Positions 15,699 to 22,590 of a stretch of DNA of 22,590 nucleotides are shown here, piece after piece. Both the position numbers and the translations under genes were made by a program. The stretch covers positions 1 through 22,590 of the forward strand of contig CAKRPI010000027.1 in NCBI GenBank assembly GCA_934376945.1, given 5' to 3'. The notes beneath the pieces were generated by a model. The model had not been told where the DNA came from, searched no databases, and was given only the letters and a program-made list of their open reading frames with translations. The stretch is from an uncultured Lachnospiraceae bacterium (GTDB lineage: Bacteria; Bacillota; Clostridia; Lachnospirales; Lachnospiraceae). The first letter of the stretch is position 1; each line of letters opens with the position of its first letter.

Positions 15699-16751
15699 AT
15701 GAAAAAATTAAAAGCGGGAATCGTCGGATGCAGCGGTATTGCAAATGACAAGCATCTTCCGGCGATTCAGAGAAACGGAAATTTTGAGATCACAGCCTTT
15801 TGTGATTTGTTTAAAGAACGTGCGCAGACTGCAAAGGAGACGTACGGAACGGCGGATGCCAGGGTTTATACGGACTATAAGGAATTATTAAAAGAGGATC
15901 TGGATGTCGTTTACGTGCTCACGCCGAACAGTACGCATGCCGAGGTGAGCATTGCGGCAATGGAATCCGGTAAGCACGTGATGTGCGAAAAGCCTATGGC
16001 TAAAACGTATGCGGAGGCCAAAGCGATGGTCGAGACAGCGCATCGTACCGGAAAGGTTCTGAATATCGGCTATCAGTGCCGATATCGTGCAGATGCGCAG
16101 TATCTGAAGCAGGCCTGCGATGCCGGAGAGCTTGGGGAAATTTATTTTGCCAAGGCATTGGCTGTGCGCCGCAGAGCCGTTCCGACGTGGGGCGTATTTC
16201 TGGATAAAGAAAAGCAGGGCGGCGGTCCGCTGATCGATATGGGAACGCATGCACTTGATATGACTTTGTGGATGATGGATAATTATGAGGTGGAAAGTGT
16301 CACAGGCTCCGTATTTCAGAAGCTGGCAGACCAGACGAATACCGGCAACCGCTGGGGCGACTGGGATCCTGCAAAATTTACGGTAGAGGATTCTGCCTTT
16401 GGATTTATCAAGATGAAAAACGGAGCAACGATCGTTCTGGAATCTTCCTGGGCTTTGAATATGGTGGAAGCGGAAGGTGCGCAGACGCTCCTGTGCGGTA
16501 CGAAAGCAGGGGCAGATATGAAAGACGGACTTCGGATCAACCGTGTACATTACGGTCGTCAATGTATCGAAAAGCCGGATCTTACGACCGGCATGCCGGA
16601 GAATCCGGATGATATAGAGCAGAGAATTTTTTACCATGCAGTGGCAGACGGCGCGGAGCTTACCGTAAAGCCGGAGCAGGCACTTGTGGTCACACGCGTT
16701 CTCGAAGCGATCTATGAATCAGCCGGAACGGGAAAAACAATTGTTTTTTAA
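15699..16751 (+). CDS. Gfo/Idh/MocA family oxidoreductase
   Basis: A 350-residue NAD(P)-dependent dehydrogenase, probably acting on a sugar, inositol or a derivative. The Rossmann start is KAGIVGCSGIANDKH (4-18, GxxGxxG-like). The family lysine motif EKPMAKTYAEA lies at about 97-107. In the C-terminal domain, GGGPLIDMGTHALDM (about 174-188) holds the catalytic-region Asp and His. No export signal is seen. It follows hisIE by 52 bases without a visible terminator, so it could be read through from the his operon, but nothing connects it to histidine. A palindrome and a beta-galactosidase gene follow, so a carbohydrate role is likelier. Substrate unknown. Confidence 0.9.
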   Translation: MKKLKAGIVGCSGIANDKHLPAIQRNGNFEITAFCDLFKERAQTAKETYGTADARVYTDYKELLKEDLDVVYVLTPNSTHAEVSIAAMESGKHVMCEKPMAKTYAEAKAMVETAHRTGKVLNIGYQCRYRADAQYLKQACDAGELGEIYFAKALAVRRRAVPTWGVFLDKEKQGGGPLIDMGTHALDMTLWMMDNYEVESVTGSVFQKLADQTNTGNRWGDWDPAKFTVEDSAFGFIKMKNGATIVLESSWALNMVEAEGAQTLLCGTKAGADMKDGLRINRVHYGRQCIEKPDLTTGMPENPDDIEQRIFYHAVADGAELTVKPEQALVVTRVLEAIYESAGTGKTIVF

Positions 16752-16764
16752 TTTTTGCATGCTG

Positions 16765-16795
16765 TACTATAGCAATCCTGCATTATTTTATTGAA

Positions 16796-16806
<11 letters not shown>
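16765..16806. promoter_or_regulatory. Spaced perfect inverted repeat, probable operator
   Basis: TACTATAGCAAT (16765-16776) and ATTGCTATAGTA (16795-16806) are perfect 12-base inverted repeats separated by 18 bases, with arm centres 30 bp apart (about three helical turns). There is no T-run on either strand after the stem, so a factor-independent terminator is unlikely. The right arm overlaps the predicted -35 of the beta-galactosidase gene. Confidence 0.6.
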
Positions 16807-19738
<2,932 letters not shown>

Positions 19739-19776
19739 CAGGTAGTGATAACAGATAATTATAACAGATAACAGAG

Positions 19777-19831
19777 AAGTCCAGGCGTACTGCTTTAGTT
19801 GTGAGGAACAACAAGCAGTACGCCTGGACTT
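19777..19831. terminator. Long hairpin between convergent genes, probable bidirectional terminator
   Basis: A perfect 19-bp stem (19777-19795 with 19813-19831) is extended inside by GTTGT (19798-19802) pairing with ACAAC (19808-19812) around a GAGGA loop. Plus-strand RNA continues with a weak TTGTTGG, so the U-tract is poor. Its position between the convergent beta-galactosidase and L,D-transpeptidase genes supports a terminator role in both directions. Just upstream is a small direct repeat, ATAACAGATAA at 19748-19758 and 19761-19771. Confidence 0.65.
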
Positions 19832-19904
19832 TGTTGGTAACAGAATCAGAGTGACTCCGCTTTGCGAGGAGTCTGACTGTGGGGCAGGCTTTCATTTCAG
19901 AGGT

Positions 19905-21272
19905 TTAATTATAGCATACCACCGGATATCCGATATACGTTTCTGTGTAAATCTTCTTTGCCGCCTCTGTTGGAAGATTTACGCAGCCATGGGAACCATT
20001 TGTCTTGTAGATATCACCGCCGAATGTGCTGCGCCAGTTCGCATCGTGCAGTCCGATGCCGCCGTTGAATGCCATCCAGTACTGGACAGGAGAAGCATAG
20101 CCCGGACCGCGGAGTACAGCTGGGGATTGGCGGTAATAGATGGAATAAACACCGCCCGGCGTCTGCCTGTCTGTTCCGTAAGTACCGGTGACGCATTCTG
20201 TAGCGAGCAGCTTTTTCCCATCCTTATACAGCCAGACCTTCTGATTGGTCAGGTCAATTTCCACGTAGGTGTTGCCGATATCGTTTCCTGCTTCAAAGGA
20301 AATGCCCTTATGACTCCAGATGGGAGTGATGAATCTGGAAGAGGAGGAAGACTGAGCTTCTTCAAGAAGCAGCTGTGCCGTTTTTTCCTCATCTAGCTTC
20401 CAGCCGAAATCACCTCTGGAAAGTGTGATCGTACTGCCTTCTGTTGTTGTAAACTGACGTGGATGTCCCTGGGTATCGTATTTTTCTGCGAGCGTTTTCA
20501 CGTAAGTAAGGCAGGCATCAGAATTCAGAGAAATACGGTGCTCTTCGTCTGAGATCCAGGATGCAAGCGTGTCAGCGGTGAGTGTCTCTTTTTTTGTGCC
20601 AAACCACATGGAGAGGCGGAGCCCTGCGTATTTTCCACCTTCTTCATACGGATTGTAAAAGTCCGTATCGGCATTTGCCCGTGACGAAATCCGGCTTCTT
20701 CGAAGCAGCCATTTCTGGTTTGCGTTCCCGGTAAAGGACTGAAGAGAAAGACTGCCGCCAAGGTAAGCCCGGTCATCATCAGCAGTGAGATATTGGTGGC
20801 TGCAGGACAGATAGACGTAGCCGTTTCCTGCATCCTGGATTGCCCAGTTCAAAGCGGCAACGGTATCTTGATCCTTTGCGGTATCGAAGTCAACCAGAGC
20901 CGGTGTCAGTTCTGATATACCGGAATCTGTATGCTCGCCGGAGAGCGAATCCTGTGAAGCAGAAGAAAGATACCAGCCGGAATTCAGAGAAGAAATGCGA
21001 TATTTTCCGGTAGAAAGCTGATCGATGTAAAATCTTTGCTGATTGACATCCTGTGCCGTAAAAAGCTGCAGCGTACGGTCGGTATTTTCTGTTGCTTCAT
21101 CTGTCTGTGTACAGGTGCGCACGTCTATGAGAAAATCAAGATCGAGCGCGGAAGCAAGCTCATAAATACCGGGAACCGTTTCGATGCGGGATGTATTTTT
21201 GGCGGAAACGTTGCATGGAAGGAGCGCTATGCAAAGTAGCGATGCATAAAGCGGAATAGATGAAAATTTCAT
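19905..21272 (-). CDS. Secreted L,D-transpeptidase (YkuD) with lectin-like N-terminal region
   Basis: A 455-residue exported enzyme expected to form 3-3 cross-links or attach proteins in peptidoglycan. A signal peptide spans residues 1-24 (hydrophobic core SIPLYASLLCIALL, likely cleavage after VSA). Residues about 30-190 hold two repeats of a ricin-type beta-trefoil pattern (QQRFYIDQL...YRISSLNSGWYLS; ALNWAIQDAGNGYVYL...NQKWLL), suggesting carbohydrate binding. Residues about 245-310 resemble the alpha/beta domain often found ahead of YkuD (LSRGDFGWKLDEEKTAQLL). The catalytic YkuD domain (about 333-455) has GIGLHDA (His409) and SHGCVNLP (427-434, catalytic Cys430), all intact. The start at 21272 is set by AAAGGAA seven bases upstream and by the signal peptide; a longer frame to 21359 lacks both. 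Convergent with the beta-galactosidase gene. Confidence 0.9.
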   Translation of the reverse strand: MKFSSIPLYASLLCIALLPCNVSAKNTSRIETVPGIYELASALDLDFLIDVRTCTQTDEATENTDRTLQLFTAQDVNQQRFYIDQLSTGKYRISSLNSGWYLSSASQDSLSGEHTDSGISELTPALVDFDTAKDQDTVAALNWAIQDAGNGYVYLSCSHQYLTADDDRAYLGGSLSLQSFTGNANQKWLLRRSRISSRANADTDFYNPYEEGGKYAGLRLSMWFGTKKETLTADTLASWISDEEHRISLNSDACLTYVKTLAEKYDTQGHPRQFTTTEGSTITLSRGDFGWKLDEEKTAQLLLEEAQSSSSSRFITPIWSHKGISFEAGNDIGNTYVEIDLTNQKVWLYKDGKKLLATECVTGTYGTDRQTPGGVYSIYYRQSPAVLRGPGYASPVQYWMAFNGGIGLHDANWRSTFGGDIYKTNGSHGCVNLPTEAAKKIYTETYIGYPVVCYN

Positions 21273-21279
21273 ATGTAAG

Positions 21280-21286
21280 TTCCTTT
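21280..21286 (-). promoter_or_regulatory. Ribosome binding site deciding the L,D-transpeptidase start
   Basis: AAAGGAA on the minus strand, seven bases ahead of the ATG ending at 21272. It supports the start that yields a normal signal peptide. Confidence 0.7.
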
Positions 21287-21336
21287 CATATCGTAGTGGT
21301 CGGTTTTGGGAATTTTTACCTTTTTCGGTGTTCGGC

Positions 21337-21397
21337 GTGTCAATAAGTATAAATTGCACATTTGTGCGAGCACAAATGCAATTTATACTTTTGACAC
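21337..21397. repeat. 61-bp imperfect palindrome with outward-facing promoter motifs
   Basis: The left arm 21337-21367 and right arm 21370-21397 are complementary except for a two-base bulge (21359-21360) and a one-base bulge (21344). The longest uninterrupted stem is 14 bp (21345-21358 with 21377-21390). Each strand contains TTGTGC and TATACT: spacer 18 on the minus strand (GCACAA 21370-21375, AGTATA 21346-21351) and 16 on the plus strand (21362-21367, 21384-21389). The minus-strand pair would serve the L,D-transpeptidase with a leader of about 67 nt. Alternatively it is an operator or a hairpin. Confidence 0.6.
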
Positions 21398-21565
21398 TTA
21401 CATCATATTATAAAGGGCAGCAGAGACCTTGTAAAGCAGAGGATGAGGGAATCTTAGGAAGTGGGAAAAATCATTGTTTCTGTAATGGTTTCATATACCA
21501 TCTCTGATTTGTGTAAGCAATATTCATAGATTATGTAAAATTTTCTAAAATGATTGCAAAGTCTA
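21398..21565. other. AT-rich intergenic stretch without a gene
   Basis: Within the 447-base gap between the divergent genes, this part holds no reading frame with coding character and no RNA gene that I recognise. It is AT-rich, with a small inverted repeat ATGGT...ACCAT in the middle. It probably carries regulatory sites only. Confidence 0.5.
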
Positions 21566-21594
21566 TTGAACTGCCTGTTTTTCGGTGCTATACT
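21566..21594 (+). promoter_or_regulatory. Promoter of the metallophosphoesterase gene
   Basis: TTGAAC (21566-21571), a 17-base spacer and TATACT (21589-21594). Transcription would begin near 21601, giving a leader of about 119 nt. Confidence 0.65.
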
Positions 21595-21601
21595 CCGCAC
21601 T

Positions 21602-21641
21602 GTCATCGGAACTTCGGGAGGCGCCAGTGAATCTCCGTGAC
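21602..21641 (+). promoter_or_regulatory. Stem-loop at the 5' end of the metallophosphoesterase leader
   Basis: GTCATCGGA (21602-21610) pairs with TCCGTGAC (21634-21641) with one bulged U, enclosing a 23-base segment that contains CTTCGG and GGCGCC. It starts almost at the predicted transcript end. It matches no riboswitch class I recognise. A 5' stabilising stem is the simplest reading. Confidence 0.4.
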
Positions 21642-21671
21642 GAGAAGAAGAAAATGAAGAAGAAAAAAGAA

Positions 21672-21688
21672 GCGGTCTGAAAAACCGC
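21672..21688. other. Small hairpin in the leader
   Basis: GCGGT (21672-21676) pairs with ACCGC (21684-21688). On the plus strand it is not followed by a U-tract. On the minus strand it is followed by TTCTTTTTT, so it could stop antisense transcription. Only 5 bp, so weak. Confidence 0.3.
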
Positions 21689-21700
21689 CAAAGTCAGAAA

Positions 21701-21724
21701 GAGAGGTTCATGGAAGACCATGAA
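21701..21724 (+). promoter_or_regulatory. Ribosome binding site and start-codon hairpin
   Basis: GAGAGG (21701-21706) is followed by a perfect 7-bp hairpin, TTCATGG (21707-21713) and CCATGAA (21718-21724), with loop AAGA. Both arms hold an ATG: 21710 opens a 35-codon frame out of phase, and 21720 opens the secreted phosphoesterase. The linear distance from GAGAGG to 21720 is long (13 bases), and folding would shorten it. Confidence 0.55.
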
Positions 21725-22590
21725 AAGAAAAAATTATATCGCTGTAATCACTGCACTCACTATCGCCGGAGTATTTGCATCTTGTCCGGCAGCATTTGCA
21801 TCGACAGATCGTTATAATGATTCCAGTAAGACCGGAACGGCAGAGGCCTGGAGCGCATGGCAGGATCAGTGGGAGGAAACTGCTGCTGACTTTACGAAGG
21901 TTTCCATTACGCCGGGAGCAGATGAGACACAGCTGAATTTCGCATGGTACAGCGAAAATACAGGAAGTGAAGCGACACCGGTAGTACATTTTGGAACGGA
22001 TCAGGCAAATCTGGAAGCCTTTACCGGAGAGAGCGGAGCGGTCAATACGGATCTGACAGGCGGCACAGCTTATGATTATAATCATGTAACCGTTACCGGT
22101 CTGAAGCCAGATACGACTTACTATTACACCGTAGAAAAGAACGGTGAGCAGACAGAAGCCGCAGAATATAAAACAGGTAATCTTGATACGGTAAAAATCC
22201 TTTATGTCGGCGATCCGCAGATCGGAGCTTCAAAGGGGCAGCCGCAGGGAGACGGTGAACTTGTAAATGATGATGGAGCTGCAAATACAGCTGCGGAGAA
22301 TGACGGATTTGCCTGGAACCGTACGTTACAGACTGCAGCGCAGCAGAACGCAGATCTGAACTTTGTAATCTCTGCAGGCGATCAGGTAAATAAGACAGGA
22401 AAGCCAAAGGAAGAAGAATATGCGGCTTACCTTGATTCTGAAGTTCTCTCCGGACTTGCTGTTGCAACTACGATCGGAAACCATGATTCTCTGAATGAGG
22501 ATTACATGTATCATTTCAATAATCCGAATGCGACAGAGCTTGGTACCACGGCAGCAGGCGGTGACTATTATTATTCTTACGGTGACGGAC
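21720..22590 (+). CDS. Secreted purple-acid-phosphatase-like metallophosphoesterase, 3' end outside the window
   Basis: The first 290 codons are visible, open to the window edge. Residues 1-28 are a signal peptide (MKRKNYIAVITALTIAGVFA, cleavage near AFA-ST). Residues about 60-155 form a fibronectin-III-like N-terminal domain of the purple acid phosphatase kind (TQLNFAWYS near 70, VTVTGLKPDTTYYYTV). The calcineurin-like phosphoesterase core follows: GDPQ (164-167), GDQ (220-222) and GNHD (253-256), giving metal ligands Asp165, Asp221, Asn254 and His255. The first motif has Gln where many family members have His. The protein should act outside the cell on phosphate esters; the substrate is unknown. 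ATG 21720 is chosen because it gives the signal peptide. A promoter at 21566-21594 and a structured leader lie upstream. Later metal ligands are beyond the window. Confidence 0.85.
   Translation, partial: MKRKNYIAVITALTIAGVFASCPAAFASTDRYNDSSKTGTAEAWSAWQDQWEETAADFTKVSITPGADETQLNFAWYSENTGSEATPVVHFGTDQANLEAFTGESGAVNTDLTGGTAYDYNHVTVTGLKPDTTYYYTVEKNGEQTEAAEYKTGNLDTVKILYVGDPQIGASKGQPQGDGELVNDDGAANTAAENDGFAWNRTLQTAAQQNADLNFVISAGDQVNKTGKPKEEEYAAYLDSEVLSGLAVATTIGNHDSLNEDYMYHFNNPNATELGTTAAGGDYYYSYGDG

Noticed and set aside
15888..16637. 249-codon minus-strand frame
   Set aside because: Antisense to the Gfo/Idh/MocA oxidoreductase, whose motifs are clear; no ribosome site and unlikely composition.
19851..20396. 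181-codon plus-strand frame
   Set aside because: Antisense to the L,D-transpeptidase catalytic domain, which has an intact SHGCVNLP motif; no start signals.
21602..21719. Known riboswitch in the metallophosphoesterase leader
   Set aside because: I compared it by memory with cyclic-di-GMP, ZTP, guanidine, fluoride and cobalamin cores and saw no matching conserved bases. A covariance-model scan would settle it.

Overview
The window looks like chromosomal DNA of a Gram-positive clostridium, most likely a gut Lachnospiraceae (genus not resolved). The reasons are moderate GC (a little under half by eye), strong purine-rich ribosome binding sites, a HisZ-dependent short HisG, a RecU resolvase, and a HisI-HisE protein carrying an N-terminal HisF-like domain. 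This is inference from protein and gene-order character; no search was run. There is no sign of phage, insertion sequences, CRISPR, rRNA or tRNA. Most of the window is ordinary, tightly packed housekeeping DNA.

Layout. 1-1000: a membrane-anchored M23 peptidase. 1001-1286: a promoter followed by a duplicated, highly palindromic repeat that forms most of the leader of the next gene. 1287-2120: a small alarmone (ppGpp) synthetase. 2171-10298: a plus-strand run made mainly of RNA-modification enzymes (RsmF-type m5C methyltransferase, RsuA-type and RluA-type pseudouridine synthases, TrmH/SpoU methyltransferase), together with a HAD phosphatase, a YgiQ radical SAM protein, an unrecognised two-helix membrane protein and RecU. 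10295-15646: a histidine operon hisZ-G-D-B-(HisF-like)IE behind a consensus sigma-A promoter whose -35 overlaps the recU stop codon. hisA, hisF, hisH and hisC are not in this part. 15699-16751: a Gfo/Idh/MocA oxidoreductase. 16880-19738: a GH2 beta-galactosidase preceded by a spaced palindrome. 19777-19831: a long hairpin between convergent genes. 19905-21272 (minus strand): a secreted L,D-transpeptidase with an N-terminal lectin-like region. 21273-21719: a regulatory intergenic region with a 61-bp imperfect palindrome, a promoter and a structured leader. 21720 to the window end: a secreted purple-acid-phosphatase-like metallophosphoesterase, cut off by the window edge.

How the parts work together. 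The 2171-10298 block groups enzymes that mature rRNA or tRNA, and the stringent-response synthetase lies just upstream on the same strand, so the left half has a translation and growth-control theme. The his block supplies the PRPP-to-histidine steps HisG/Z, HisI/E, HisB and HisD; HisA, HisHF, HisC and the phosphatase must be encoded elsewhere. The right end holds cell-surface and carbohydrate functions.

I found no convincing previously undescribed multi-gene system. The observations most worth a second look are the duplicated structured repeat in the alarmone-synthetase leader, the apparently degenerate HisF-like domain fused to HisIE, the palindrome with face-to-face symmetric promoter motifs near 21370, and the hairpin-embedded double start of the last gene.
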